From JANRLL01 sp033762715 (GTDB taxonomy: Bacteria; Pseudomonadota; Alphaproteobacteria; Rickettsiales; SXRF01), in NCBI GenBank assembly GCA_033762715.1, contig JANRLL010000004.1, positions 62,001-126,000 on the forward strand: 64,000 bases of DNA, read 5' to 3'. A program made the position numbers and the translations under genes. Of the stretch, positions 42,544 to 51,929 are shown piece by piece. Position 1 is the first letter of the stretch; every line of letters begins with the position of its first letter. The notes under the pieces were generated by a model that was not told the DNA's origin, searched no databases, and was given only the letters and a program-made list of their open reading frames with translations.

Positions 42544-42732
42544 ATGCACATCATCATGTTATCGACCCATCGCGGCTGCGAGGACGGGTTTGTTGTGCGT
42601 CGCTATGAGCTCGGCAAAACCTATCACGTCGCCGATGGTTTGGCGTCTGCCTTTATCCGCAAAGGATGGGCAAAGCGCGCACCGTCTGATCTTTTTTATT
42701 CCAAGCATTTTCATCACAAGGAGATTTTATGA
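42544..42732 (+). CDS. Small phage protein, 62 aa, before the head-tail connector
   Basis: A short protein with RRYELGKTYHVADGLASAFI and RKGWAKRA, resembling the small proteins often encoded between capsid and connector genes in alphaproteobacterial siphophages. The stop overlaps the next ATG by 4 bp, which supports expression. Role unknown. Confidence 0.65.
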   Translation: MHIIMLSTHRGCEDGFVVRRYELGKTYHVADGLASAFIRKGWAKRAPSDLFYSKHFHHKEIL

Positions 42733-43304
42733 CTGCTTACCCTGCACGCCAGTTGGCGCGCCTTACCGCGCCTACGACCGAGCCGATTAGCCTGGCGGAG
42801 GCCAAGCTGTATCTGCGTATTGATCATGCGCAAGACGACACGCTTATCAGCGATCTCATCACCACTGCGCGGCATATGGCAGAGCAGCATTTAAAACGCT
42901 CGCTCATGACGCAAAGCTGGAAACTAACTATGGATGGCTGCGAGCATTTTGCCCTCGATTTATATGGTGAGCAGATAGTGCCCTTATCGATGGGACCTAT
43001 TGCCAGCATCACCAACATCATGGCCGTTGACCGCGAAGGAACCAGCACCGAGGTCGATAATAGCTATTACCGTCTTAGCGCCACACGCGACGCGGTTTTG
43101 ATGAATGCAGGTGTGAACGGCTTTCGCATAGAAATCACCTATAGCGCTGGCTACGGCGATGCGGCTTCGGTGCCGCGCCCGATCAAACTCGGATTGCTGT
43201 CGCATGTGGCGGCTTTGTTCGATGGTCGTGGCCTAGATGCCGATACGGCATTGCCGGCATCGTGCCTATCTTTATATGCGTCATACCGCGAGGTGGGTTT
43301 ATGA
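42729..43304 (+). CDS. Head-tail connector protein, gp6-like / phiE125 gp8 family
   Basis: A 191-aa protein with the family pattern ISLAEAKLYLRIDHAQDDTL followed by ISDLITTARHMAEQHLKRSL, a Trp-containing strand (TQSWKLTMDG), PLSMGPIASITNI and a final helix pair. In HK97-like phages it forms the adaptor ring below the portal. Overlaps: ATGA with the previous gene and ATGA with the next. Confidence 0.88.
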   Translation: MTAYPARQLARLTAPTTEPISLAEAKLYLRIDHAQDDTLISDLITTARHMAEQHLKRSLMTQSWKLTMDGCEHFALDLYGEQIVPLSMGPIASITNIMAVDREGTSTEVDNSYYRLSATRDAVLMNAGVNGFRIEITYSAGYGDAASVPRPIKLGLLSHVAALFDGRGLDADTALPASCLSLYASYREVGL

Positions 43305-43651
43305 TACGCCGTAAAAGCCCAAGCAGCAGGTTGCGACACCGCTTAAGCCTGCAACAAGAAATCCATACGGCCGACACGCAAGGCGGATTCACCCGCAGCT
43401 GGCAACCTATTGCCGATTTATGGGCAGAAATTATGCCGATGCACAGCTATGAGCGCGGACGTGAACCATTGGTGGGTGGGCAGCTTCAGGCGACCATCAC
43501 CCATAAAATCACATTGCGCTATCGCGATGGCATCACCACCGGACAGCGCCTCGTATTTGATGGACGCGCTTTCAATATTCATTCCGTGATTGTGCCTAAT
43601 GAAGCCAAACAGCTGATTGAAATTTTTGCCGAAGAAGGGGGTGCGGGCTAA
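43301..43651 (+). CDS. Phage head-tail adaptor / head closure protein
   Basis: A 116-aa protein of the PF05521 (Phage_H_T_join) type: RLSLQQEIHTADTQGGFTRS with WQPIADLWAEIMP, then ITHKITLRYRDGITTGQRLV and FDGRAFNIHSVIVPNE. It seals the connector and provides the tail attachment site in relatives. ATG 43301 overlaps the previous stop as ATGA; a longer frame is rejected. Confidence 0.87.
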   Translation: MIRRKSPSSRLRHRLSLQQEIHTADTQGGFTRSWQPIADLWAEIMPMHSYERGREPLVGGQLQATITHKITLRYRDGITTGQRLVFDGRAFNIHSVIVPNEAKQLIEIFAEEGGAG

Positions 43652-43654
43652 TAT

Positions 43655-43697
43655 AACTGCTTCCGCTCACGGCTGACCAGTCTGCTGACTGGATTAT
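43655..43697 (+). repeat. Palindromic element copy R13
   Basis: CTGCTTCCGCTCACGGCTGA is followed by CCAGTC-tgct-GACTGG (43676-43692). It is a shortened copy without the inner hairpin, in the gap between the head-tail adaptor and DUF3168 genes. Confidence 0.7.
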
Positions 43698-43723
43698 TAT
43701 TTTATCTGTAAAAAGGAACTATT

Positions 43724-44128
43724 ATGACGGCGATAAGTCATTTGCCGCTGCAAAAGGCGGTCTATAATACATTGCATGGCGATGCTACACTCATGGCGCT
43801 GATCTCCGATGTGTATGATCATGTGCCGCAAGGCACGGACTATCCCTATATTGCTTTTGGCGAACCGCGCATAGATGATGTATCTAATATGTCGACTACT
43901 CTGATCAGCATGGATCTGCCACTTCATATATGGAGTCGTGATGGCGGGCGTAAACAGGTGGCAACCATCATGGAGCGCGTGCATACGTTGCTGCATTTGG
44001 CAACACTCAGTCTGACTGGGCAAACCCTTCTGAATCTGCGCTTTGATAGCAGCAGGGTCGATTTGCAAAATGATGGCTACAGCTATAAAGGCACCATGGC
44101 GTTTCACGCTTTGCTGCAGGTTGGCTAA
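43724..44128 (+). CDS. DUF3168 family tail completion protein
   Basis: A 134-aa protein with LQKAVYNTLHGDATLMALIS, VYDHVPQGTDYPYIAFGEP and SMDLPLHIWSRDGGRKQVAT, the DUF3168 pattern (GTA gp8-like). It links head connector and tail tube in relatives. AAAAAGGAAC precedes the ATG. Its final base is the first base of the next ATG. Confidence 0.9.
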   Translation: MTAISHLPLQKAVYNTLHGDATLMALISDVYDHVPQGTDYPYIAFGEPRIDDVSNMSTTLISMDLPLHIWSRDGGRKQVATIMERVHTLLHLATLSLTGQTLLNLRFDSSRVDLQNDGYSYKGTMAFHALLQVG

Positions 44129-44376
44129 TGCGCAACATTACTTTTGAACAGCTTTGTGCGCTTGAACAAAATACCGATGCGACGCTGGTGCAATTGGCCG
44201 AGCGACTGGCTGAACATCGATTGCATTTACAGGATATGACGGCGCTGGTGGCGCTCTGCAATGACCAGTCACTGGAGGCTGCGCAGGCTTGGGTGATGGA
44301 GCAGGGGGTTGTCAGCGCGACCGAGTTGTTGTTGCCCTATCTCACGCAGTGGCTCAATGGTCAGTGCGTATCGTAG
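44128..44376 (+). CDS. Probable tail assembly chaperone, GTA gp10-like
   Basis: An 82-aa helical protein (ITFEQLCALEQNTDATLVQL, then AQAWVMEQGVVSATELLLPY). Small helical proteins at this place are tail assembly chaperones in GTA clusters. The major tail protein normally encoded between DUF3168 and this gene is absent. The 3' end overlaps a convergent gene by 16 bp. The call rests mainly on position. Confidence 0.5.
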   Translation: MRNITFEQLCALEQNTDATLVQLAERLAEHRLHLQDMTALVALCNDQSLEAAQAWVMEQGVVSATELLLPYLTQWLNGQCVS

Positions 44377-44912
44377 CTCTTGGCGATGGTATCGATATAT
44401 TGGCGGTAGCTGGGTTGCAAATTGCTGGTGATCTCGGCTGTGCATTCGGTCTTGGCATACATTTCTTTATAAGAGCCACGTGCTGCGGTGAGAATATCAT
44501 ATTGCAGCCGGCCAGGCGCATTGACCGACGCCATATCTTGCGCCAGCGCCGAGATGATGACATGAAAATCATACGGATGGGTAATGGTGCAATGATTGAG
44601 AAAATAATGCGTCACCAATAATTCTTCATAACGCTTTTTCAGTTTATCCCATTCAGCCGTTTTTCCCGATGCTTGTGCTTCGGGATTAAACAAGGCGGTA
44701 ACCGAGTTATCCTCTTCAGGTTCTATCTTTTCAGTTGCCGGTGTCTTCGCGGCATCCAATGCGGTCTTCAACTGGTTGATTTCACTATCACGATCACTGA
44801 CTTGCTGCGTTACTTCCTGCAAACGCCAGGCATAGGCTGCGATAATCAATACGCAGCCGCACAGTACCATCAACACCATCGCGCTTATATGATTGGGAGG
44901 TTGGGTGCGCAC
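44361..44912 (-). CDS. Single-span membrane protein with coiled coil, 183 aa
   Basis: Starts at GTG 44912, 3 bp after the stop of the lectin-like gene. One N-terminal membrane segment (ISAMVLMVLCGCVLIIAAYA), then a coiled-coil-like stretch (LQEVTQQVSDRDSEINQLKT) and a soluble domain with four Cys or His-rich spots (THYFLNHCTITHPYDFH). The domain probably faces the periplasm. Not recognised. Together with the next gene it forms a minus-strand pair inside the tail module. Confidence 0.62.
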   Translation of the reverse strand: MRTQPPNHISAMVLMVLCGCVLIIAAYAWRLQEVTQQVSDRDSEINQLKTALDAAKTPATEKIEPEEDNSVTALFNPEAQASGKTAEWDKLKKRYEELLVTHYFLNHCTITHPYDFHVIISALAQDMASVNAPGRLQYDILTAARGSYKEMYAKTECTAEITSNLQPSYRQYIDTIAKSYDTH

Positions 44913-44915
44913 GAA

Positions 44916-45392
44916 CTAAGGAGTTCCTGGTTGCGCGCAGTTAATAGTCACCGGCTCGCCATGCGATACGAGCGACTTTGCGCGGTCATACGAAAAACAA
45001 CGATATACAATCGATAATTCTTTCATGCAGCTCGGCGCCGGATCGGGCCCGAGGCTTTGATCATTCACATCAAACTGGCAAATTTGCTTGCCATTGCAGT
45101 GAAATTTAACCGCTTCCAATACATTGTTGGGGGCGAAGCTTTTGGCATAATTTTCATAATCAGCATAGGTTTTGCCGGTTTCTTGTTGCCATAATTCCAA
45201 TGATTTTTTGCAATTAAGACCCCAGCTGGCATTCACCGCAATCACCTGATAGCCCGACGTTTGCTGCACCGTTTTTGCAGCTGGCGCCTTATTGGTCATG
45301 CTTTGCACCGCAATACCCGCCATGAACTGCCATACAAAATAGGTGATAATAATAACGACTGAAATAATCAGCAGGTGAACTTTAAAAAACAT
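44916..45392 (-). CDS. Membrane-anchored protein with a SUEL-type lectin-like domain
   Basis: A 158-aa protein: N-terminal anchor (VHLLIISVVIIITYFVWQFM) and a Cys-rich domain. VIAVNASWGLNCKK, AVKFHCNGKQICQFDVND, LGPDPAPSCMKELSIVYRCF follow the order of the SUEL/galactose-binding lectin domain (PF02140): C-x-G-K-x-x-C, then a DP-containing loop, then K-x-L-x-V-x-Y-x-C. Such lectins bind rhamnose or galactose. Six Cys suggest disulfides in the periplasm or outside. ATG 45392 is preferred; a TTG at 45404 is possible. Confidence 0.6.
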   Translation of the reverse strand: MFFKVHLLIISVVIIITYFVWQFMAGIAVQSMTNKAPAAKTVQQTSGYQVIAVNASWGLNCKKSLELWQQETGKTYADYENYAKSFAPNNVLEAVKFHCNGKQICQFDVNDQSLGPDPAPSCMKELSIVYRCFSYDRAKSLVSHGEPVTINCAQPGTP

Positions 45393-45467
45393 CCAATGCC
45401 CCAAACTACTGTTGCTGTCTTACCCGAATTTCCTTAACAAACCCTTGATTTATGGAGAAATAGCCCC

Positions 45468-45809
45468 ATGCCCAATGATATGGAAGAATTACATAGTGCA
45501 CTCAATCGCTTAAGCCGTCTAACTGGTTACAGCAGCAACCCCACTCAAACCCTGCGTACGCGTATTGGTAGCCATAGTGATAAACGCAGTAATAACAGAT
45601 TCTTGTCCCAATTTGCGAGTAGTTTTATGAATAATGCTCTGCAAGAGCTGTTTGACAGCAGTGGAGGTGGAAAATCAAGAATACAAAGCGAATACAGTAT
45701 GTTGCAAGGGGTTTTGCCCGCTGAAAGCCGCTCGTCCCGCGCTAGCCGCGGACAACAGCTTTCTTCACTAGCGGCAGCCTTGAATCGGGCCTCACGGCGC
45801 TACCTCTAG
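45468..45809 (+). CDS. Small Ser/Arg-rich protein, 113 aa
   Basis: Not recognised. LHSALNRLSRLTGYSS, FLSQFASSFMNNALQELFDS and a Ser/Arg-rich C-terminal region (AESRSSRASRGQQLSS). It lies where a tape-measure-related gene might be expected, but it is too short and lacks membrane segments. Possibly a remnant or small tail accessory protein; this is a guess. Confidence 0.55.
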   Translation: MPNDMEELHSALNRLSRLTGYSSNPTQTLRTRIGSHSDKRSNNRFLSQFASSFMNNALQELFDSSGGGKSRIQSEYSMLQGVLPAESRSSRASRGQQLSSLAAALNRASRRYL

Positions 45810-45985
45810 CAACTGGCTGAAATACCATTCGTTTTAACGATTTTTAATCCTGTATTTTTAGGTGCTTTTGAGGCCAGAAAAACCAGCAAAAACCGTCACA
45901 TAAATGTCATAAAAATCAACTATGGGCAGGTGTGGCTTTACGATATGATGTAGATGGATAAAAAAGGTTTTTGGAGTCTTGTTGC

Positions 45986-48541
45986 GTGTCAGGCAATAAC
46001 AACGAATATGGCTCGGGTAATGGTTCGTCGAAAGGCGGCCAGTTTGGCAATACCTCCAATTTCAGCACCACAGGACTAAGTGATGACGGACGTTTCCTAG
46101 GCATTAAGCTTTCGCCGGACATGGCTGAGAAAATGCGTTCGTTCTATCCGATCGCGCTTAGCTGGTTGCGTCGCAAAGGCGAACAAATTGCGATGCCTCT
46201 GTCAGAAAAATTCGCAAAAGAAGTCCTGAAAAAAGGCCCTGAAGAAGCGGCGCATCTCAGCGGTAAAGTTGGTAATGTCGTCGGTTACAGCATTATCTTA
46301 AGCAGCCAGCTTTATGATTTAGGCAATAACGTCTATACCTCGACCAAGCTGCTCAATGAGCTGCGCTCGGCCGTTGCACCACTGCATAAAACTACACCCA
46401 ATGCATCGCCACTCAGCGGCAATAACGAAGTTATCGCCAATACGCGCGGTAAAATTGGTAGCATCTTCTGGCAAAAACTCGTACTCACCGGCACCAGCCT
46501 GATCGGTGCGGCACCTGCATTAATTGAAAAATTCGGTGAGCAGGGCATCAAAACCCAGCAGCGCCTGGATGCGATGGAATATGAGCAGGCGAAAAAAGAT
46601 CCGGCAAAACTAAAAGAATATCTGGCGAAAAAAGCCGGCGTTGCCACGGTTAAAGACGGCAAATTGCCCGATACGGTCGTGGAAGCGCAAGCACGCGCTA
46701 GCATTATCGAAGATCAGCGCAAAGATTATCTCGCTAAATTTACAAGCTTTGAAAAAGCTAATGCGATCGACGTTCGCAAAGAAGTAAATGCCGCGTTGCG
46801 CCTGACCGAGAGCAACGTGCATTCTAGCATACCGGAGCTTAAACGCTTGGGTATCAATACGGAGCGCTTGGAGACCGCGCTTAAAAATCCAAAAGCTGAC
46901 GCAAAAACCTCGATCGCGAATTTCCTTAAAACCATTGATACGGATAAGGAAATTGAGCGCGCAATGAAGATCAAATATGTACGCCAGCATGGCGCATTTG
47001 ATCAAGAATGGACGCATTTCCTCACGGGTGAGGCCAGCACAGAACCTACACTACGCAAACAGCTCGAGCAAAAATTCGCCAAGCTGGATGAGGCAACCGC
47101 TCTTGCAGAAAAAGAGAAAAAAGCGCTACTGCAAGCGGAGAAAAACGACAAAACCAATGAAATCGGCACCATGGCGGCAGGTCTCGGCGCGGGTCTGGCT
47201 GCGGAGTTGGTGGGTAAAGCCTTAGGTAGCGATGCGGCGGATAAATTCAGCCAGCCGATTGCTTTTGACCGTATCTTGCATCTGCGCCGTGTGCTGGAAA
47301 AAGCAGGCAGCGAAGCACCAGAGCAAATCGCCGGTATTTCACTCGGCAAAGGCAAAAACAGCGAAAAAGATATGGGTTATGTGCAATATGTGCATAGCAT
47401 CTTCCAACAGCATCAACGTGATTGTAACCGCCCTGAAATCGGTGAACGTTTCTTCGAGCATTTCGAGAAAGCGCATTTCAATGATGCTGCGATTCAGAAA
47501 ATGTCGGATGATGAACTTACCCCGTATGAGCTGGCCTTAAAGACCATTGCGAAACGCCTAAAAACCGGCCGTATGGATGCGATTGCGCTGGTGACGCTGG
47601 TTGGTGATCCACAGAAAAAACTGGTGCGTGAAGAAGGCCGTGCTTTTGGTCCGGCGGGCGCTGGCAAAGACGATGCGGCGGTCAAAGAAGCGCTGGTTAA
47701 AACCATCGACGAACAAACGGCGATGCTGCATGGCCAGCAAAATGACAAAGATCATATCAACGAGAAACTAGGCAATTTCGTATTCAGCACCGATGATTTG
47801 AAAAATGCGCTGTCATCGGATGAAATGGATCCGCAGCAACGCGCCTTTATCTTCAGCGTATTTAGTGACGCCGTAGGCAGCGATAAAAAACTCTGCTCGA
47901 TGCTAGGCATCAATGAAACCCGTTGCCAGGAACTGAACCAACAGGTGAAAGACCAATTCAATCCGTTGATGGATGGGGTGGTGGTGGCGCTGGCCGACAT
48001 GATAGAGCAGGAGCCAGAAAAATTAGCCACTCAATTGAAAATGACCGATAAAGAAAAAGACTTTATCCTTCGCATTGCTCGTGCGGTGCGTGATGAAGGC
48101 AAGTCGGCGGCTGATATGGTAGAAAGCCGCGAAGAGCTCACATCGCTGGAAACGGTTGCTGCCAATGCTACCATGACAGTTAAAGAGAATTTCTGGCAAA
48201 AAGTAGTGGGTGCTTCCAAGCGCCTTAAAGAGCCCAAAGCAGAGAAGCCCTCAGCAGAAGAGGGGCAACATCATCATGGGCATAAGCACGCAGACGGCGC
48301 TGAGGGCGAAGAGCGTCCACACCGTCATACAGAGCGCATCGAGCGCGAAGAGCCTCGTGGCGTGTCGCATGCGGAGCGCTTCCGTGAAGAAGGCGGCGAA
48401 GAAAAAGAACCGATCAGCAAGCGCTTTAAGCGCGATGAAGAAGCAATGCCGCATGCAGCGGTTATTGAGCGCAAACGTCACGGCAAACATGGCCATGGTC
48501 ATGACGATGCTCCAGAAGGGGTATCGCCATACAGAGGGTAA
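45986..48541 (+). CDS. Very large helical protein with His-rich tail, 851 aa (unrecognised)
   Basis: GTG 45986 is chosen because GGAG lies 9 nt upstream. The N-terminus is Gly/Asn/Ser-rich. A possible hydrophobic hairpin lies near 160-180 (LVLTGTSLIGAAPALIE) and GTMAAGLGAGLAAELVGKAL near 395. The rest is Lys/Glu/Ala-rich helix, typical of long coiled or rod-like proteins. The last 90 residues are rich in His and charged residues (HHHGHKHADGAEGEERPHRH, VSHAERF). It sits where the tape measure belongs but is unlike known ones. Cargo or tail-lumen protein are both possible. Confidence 0.7.
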   Translation: MSGNNNEYGSGNGSSKGGQFGNTSNFSTTGLSDDGRFLGIKLSPDMAEKMRSFYPIALSWLRRKGEQIAMPLSEKFAKEVLKKGPEEAAHLSGKVGNVVGYSIILSSQLYDLGNNVYTSTKLLNELRSAVAPLHKTTPNASPLSGNNEVIANTRGKIGSIFWQKLVLTGTSLIGAAPALIEKFGEQGIKTQQRLDAMEYEQAKKDPAKLKEYLAKKAGVATVKDGKLPDTVVEAQARASIIEDQRKDYLAKFTSFEKANAIDVRKEVNAALRLTESNVHSSIPELKRLGINTERLETALKNPKADAKTSIANFLKTIDTDKEIERAMKIKYVRQHGAFDQEWTHFLTGEASTEPTLRKQLEQKFAKLDEATALAEKEKKALLQAEKNDKTNEIGTMAAGLGAGLAAELVGKALGSDAADKFSQPIAFDRILHLRRVLEKAGSEAPEQIAGISLGKGKNSEKDMGYVQYVHSIFQQHQRDCNRPEIGERFFEHFEKAHFNDAAIQKMSDDELTPYELALKTIAKRLKTGRMDAIALVTLVGDPQKKLVREEGRAFGPAGAGKDDAAVKEALVKTIDEQTAMLHGQQNDKDHINEKLGNFVFSTDDLKNALSSDEMDPQQRAFIFSVFSDAVGSDKKLCSMLGINETRCQELNQQVKDQFNPLMDGVVVALADMIEQEPEKLATQLKMTDKEKDFILRIARAVRDEGKSAADMVESREELTSLETVAANATMTVKENFWQKVVGASKRLKEPKAEKPSAEEGQHHHGHKHADGAEGEERPHRHTERIEREEPRGVSHAERFREEGGEEKEPISKRFKRDEEAMPHAAVIERKRHGKHGHGHDDAPEGVSPYRG

Positions 48542-48630
48542 GCGTTGAAGATGGAATGTACATATGATATATACGAACAATATGACATTCAATCGCCACA
48601 TCAATGGCTTATACCCTATGGGGGTATGAC

Positions 48631-49827
48631 ATGACCGCTCCACATTATTACGGCTCAACTAGCGGTATTCTTGTCGATCGTTTCCTGAAATACGGCCTGT
48701 TCCCCTTTGCCTTGGGTAGCGGCTATTTGATGTTTCATGATCACGACAAAGCCACTAGGTTCGCGCAGACCGCGTGCTTATTGGGTGCTTCGGCCATCAC
48801 CACCACCTTCCTCGGACTTGAATCGGACATGCTGGATAAAACCGGCCGTGAGGCGGTTTCCGCTGCCATGGGGGTTGACCCCAGCCAAATCGAGTTTTCC
48901 GACTTTAAATATTGCGACAATATAATTGTCAAAAAAGCCTATGAAGATTTAATGCATTTGCAAAAATACCGTTACGGAACGGACTTGTTATTTGTACTGC
49001 CAAATCTGGTCGAGGCGAGCTACGGCAAAATGACTGGCAAAGAATTGCCTGCTTCGAAAGATGTGATGAAAGCATTTGAATCGCGCGATCCATCTAATTT
49101 TAATCCAGGCAAATATTCGCCGTTGGAAGTGATGCTGCAAGGCCATAATGGCTGGGCGATGGGAGCTTATGCTGGTAAGGCGCTCTATTGGAGTTATGAA
49201 ACGTACGGTGTGCCGAAAACAGCGTATTATGAAACCGTCAAAATGCGTGAAAAAATCGAATCAACAGGCAGCGATTTACGCGCCAATGATTTGAAAGCCA
49301 TTTACCAACGCGCCCGAAATGATCGAGGCCTGCCGATGGTTAGCCTCAACTCCAAAGAAGAAAACGATGCACTACGTCAATTGCTCGATCGGATGACTGA
49401 GGCCTATAATCAACATGACGGCAAATTTGGCTTGAATGAAATTGTGCATTTAATTGGTAGCGGCGCTATCAATATCCATGAAAAAGATGGTGTGACCTTC
49501 TCGCTCGATGCCGTTACCGAGTCTAATAAAGCCATTGATAAGGTGCTGGCCATTGGGCTTTCTGGCATTCGCGAGGAAAACCGGAAGGTTCATGAGCGCA
49601 AACAGGCTCTGGGTATTGAGCGCGGCTCGTTGCTCGAAGGCGGCATTGTGCATGATAATGTCGAGATCAGAAAACATAAAACCTTTGCTGACCGCCTGTC
49701 AGATAAGGCAGTGGGTGCGATCCGCAGCGTGTTAAACCGCACTAACATGACGGCTGGCAAACCAGAGGAATTCGTATCCGTTCGTGACCCGACAGATATT
49801 GTCGGCAATTCCGGCATGAGTCGTTGA
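48631..49827 (+). CDS. Hypothetical protein, 398 aa, N-terminal hydrophobic region
   Basis: Not recognised. ATG 48631 follows GGGGG with 7-nt spacing; an upstream in-frame ATG at 48604 would add nine residues. Hydrophobic segments near residues 15-50 (FLKYGLFPFALGSGYLMF and ACLLGASAITTTFLG) are followed by a soluble mixed body. HKTFADRLSDKA near the end recalls the SHxERL motif of neighbouring genes. Third gene in the block replacing the tape measure. Confidence 0.65.
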   Translation: MTAPHYYGSTSGILVDRFLKYGLFPFALGSGYLMFHDHDKATRFAQTACLLGASAITTTFLGLESDMLDKTGREAVSAAMGVDPSQIEFSDFKYCDNIIVKKAYEDLMHLQKYRYGTDLLFVLPNLVEASYGKMTGKELPASKDVMKAFESRDPSNFNPGKYSPLEVMLQGHNGWAMGAYAGKALYWSYETYGVPKTAYYETVKMREKIESTGSDLRANDLKAIYQRARNDRGLPMVSLNSKEENDALRQLLDRMTEAYNQHDGKFGLNEIVHLIGSGAINIHEKDGVTFSLDAVTESNKAIDKVLAIGLSGIREENRKVHERKQALGIERGSLLEGGIVHDNVEIRKHKTFADRLSDKAVGAIRSVLNRTNMTAGKPEEFVSVRDPTDIVGNSGMSR

Positions 49828-49977
49828 TTTATAACAATTTATTATTGTTTTTCCTGGGATTATGACGGATTCAGGCAACGTCTTGTATCGTCACAAAAAG
49901 TTAATATAAAACCCTATGTGCCATACGCCGGTTTAGGCTATACTTTAAGGTGTAGTAATATGACTGGTTGAATCAAC

Positions 49978-51861
49978 ATGGCAACTACTAAGATACCTGG
50001 CAACGTGGTAAAATCCGGCGGCAATGCAGCGATGCATGCTGCGTCGGCCCCCATGAAGGCCGTGGTTGCCAATGCGCATCAGGTTGACCTTAGTGATTTT
50101 CTTTCGGCTCGCCCACAAGTGGCTGAGTATCTGGGCATGCACCCTGAGCTTGCTGAAAAATTGAAGACTATTCCACCTGAAGTGGTCGAATATATGAAAC
50201 ACCCAGAACAAGCCGCAGCAGCGGTTGCTTCCGGTGTTCCCGATAATCATCCTGCCAAAATGGCGCAGCAATTGACTAAACATTTGGAAGTAGAAGCCAG
50301 AGGCGCATCCTTGGCACTGACAGACGCACAAAAATCATCACATATTGATGAGCTGCTCGCGAAAGCGCAAAGCTATCCTGGCTTGGCTGGCTTAGCTGGC
50401 TTTATTGGTCTGCCGCTTGCTGGATTTGCTGGTGGGGTGGTGGAAAAGGCGGGCAAAGGCATCGGCGTGATGGGCATTGCTAATGCCGGCGCCAGCGTGC
50501 GCAATACCACGAAAGCCATTGAAAATGCCACCTTTGAAACTACGCTCGGCAAACAAACAATGCGCGGTGCAGTGCAATCGTTCTTTGATAGTGTCGCAAA
50601 AATAGCTGAGCCGGTGGTGAATGCCACGGGTCTGGGCCGCCGCCGTAGCGCCCGTAATTTCGGCAAAGCGCAAATGCATTTTGACGATGCTAAAAAAGCG
50701 CTCACTGGCTTGAATCTATCAGATCTGCACGCTGATGTGCGTCCGCATGTGGAAGTAATCGCCAATCAAATTGGTGGGGCAGCTTCGCATGCGCATTTGA
50801 ATATGGGCGAAATTAATGCCGCGGTCGAAGGCATCGATACGGTAGTAGCCGCTGCTGCCAGCAGTAAAGCTGCGATCAACTTGCCTAAGTCAGCCCAAAC
50901 CTTTTTGGGCAGCACCGGCAAAATGGTTGAACACCATACGGCTTCCATTGACTGGAAAAATGTTGGTGTAGCTATCAAAGATACGCCTAATAAGCTCGCT
51001 AAAGTTAAAACGGTGCATGGCATAGCCAACGCTGCCTTTATCGCCGGTGATGCGATTTCCATGACCATGGATGCGCGCACATTCACCAAAAATTTGAAGA
51101 CGCTGAAAGAAATGATCGCCGATGCAAAAGGCATCGAGCCCGCGCAAGTTTCTACCTTTACCGCGCTCTTTAGCGGTGATGTGCCGCTGACGGCTAAAGC
51201 CGCACGCAAAAATATTATCATGAAAACCGGCGTCAAAGAAGTGATCGATGGCGCCAACATGTTGCTCAACGTTAAGCAGGCCACCGATCCTAAAATGAGC
51301 ATGGCTAAAATGTTTGCCTGGTTCGGTGCGACAACCGCAGCTGGTATTGTTGCCGATCAAGTCATGGGTGAATCGGTGCTGCCGCTCTATTCGGCGCTGC
51401 GTTTGGCTGAGAAAACCGGCCAGCCTATTCCGCCAGAAGCCATGGCGCAATTTATCGGTGAAATCAACAGCGACCTTAAAAGCCGCGGTGGCGCAGAAAG
51501 TCCATTTGCGCAGGAAGTTGCTAACCAAGTTATTCAAGAACATTTGTCACTTGCCGACATCATGAAGGAAAATGAAACCGGCAAAATTATGCTGCGCGTG
51601 CATAAGGTGATTGAAGAAAACGAAAAACCCAAAATACCATCTGTTGCGCAAGCACCGGTAGCGCAGCAAGCGCCTGCGATGGAAGCGCCAGCCGTTGAAG
51701 CGGCTCCGGCTAAATCACATGTGGAACGTTTATCAGAACCGAAACCTGCACATACGCATCATCATAATAAAACACCAAAAGAAGTGGTGGGTACGCATAC
51801 GGCCAAAGTGGCTGCAGGTGCGGGTGATCAGAATTTACAAACAGGGCAGGCGCTGGCATGA
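49978..51861 (+). CDS. Large Ala/Gly-rich protein with membrane-like segment, 627 aa (unrecognised)
   Basis: Mostly helical, Ala-rich. Residues about 133-155 (GLAGLAGFIGLPLAGFAGGV) form a glycine-rich hydrophobic segment such as tape-measure proteins have. Pro/Ala-rich stretch near 560-580 (QAPVAQQAPAMEAPAVEAAP), then SHVERLSEPKPAHTHHHN, a His-rich end like that of the 851-aa protein. Position, size and hydrophobic segment make it the best tape-measure candidate, yet no family match was recognised. ATG 49978 is the only sensible start. Confidence 0.68.
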   Translation: MATTKIPGNVVKSGGNAAMHAASAPMKAVVANAHQVDLSDFLSARPQVAEYLGMHPELAEKLKTIPPEVVEYMKHPEQAAAAVASGVPDNHPAKMAQQLTKHLEVEARGASLALTDAQKSSHIDELLAKAQSYPGLAGLAGFIGLPLAGFAGGVVEKAGKGIGVMGIANAGASVRNTTKAIENATFETTLGKQTMRGAVQSFFDSVAKIAEPVVNATGLGRRRSARNFGKAQMHFDDAKKALTGLNLSDLHADVRPHVEVIANQIGGAASHAHLNMGEINAAVEGIDTVVAAAASSKAAINLPKSAQTFLGSTGKMVEHHTASIDWKNVGVAIKDTPNKLAKVKTVHGIANAAFIAGDAISMTMDARTFTKNLKTLKEMIADAKGIEPAQVSTFTALFSGDVPLTAKAARKNIIMKTGVKEVIDGANMLLNVKQATDPKMSMAKMFAWFGATTAAGIVADQVMGESVLPLYSALRLAEKTGQPIPPEAMAQFIGEINSDLKSRGGAESPFAQEVANQVIQEHLSLADIMKENETGKIMLRVHKVIEENEKPKIPSVAQAPVAQQAPAMEAPAVEAAPAKSHVERLSEPKPAHTHHHNKTPKEVVGTHTAKVAAGAGDQNLQTGQALA

Positions 51862-51929
51862 AAAAAGCTCTTACAGGACATGCAACAACCACGTATAGCT
51901 ATAAATATAGGATCGGTTAATTAGGTTTT

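Noticed and set aside
45468..45809. Short tape measure protein
   Set aside because: 113 residues, Ser/Arg-rich and without hydrophobic segments; resemblance to GTA gp11 was too weak to call.
50766..51543. Two long minus-strand frames opposite the 627-aa gene
   Set aside because: The plus-strand frame is longer, has a ribosome site and consistent neighbours; the reverse frames have shadow composition.
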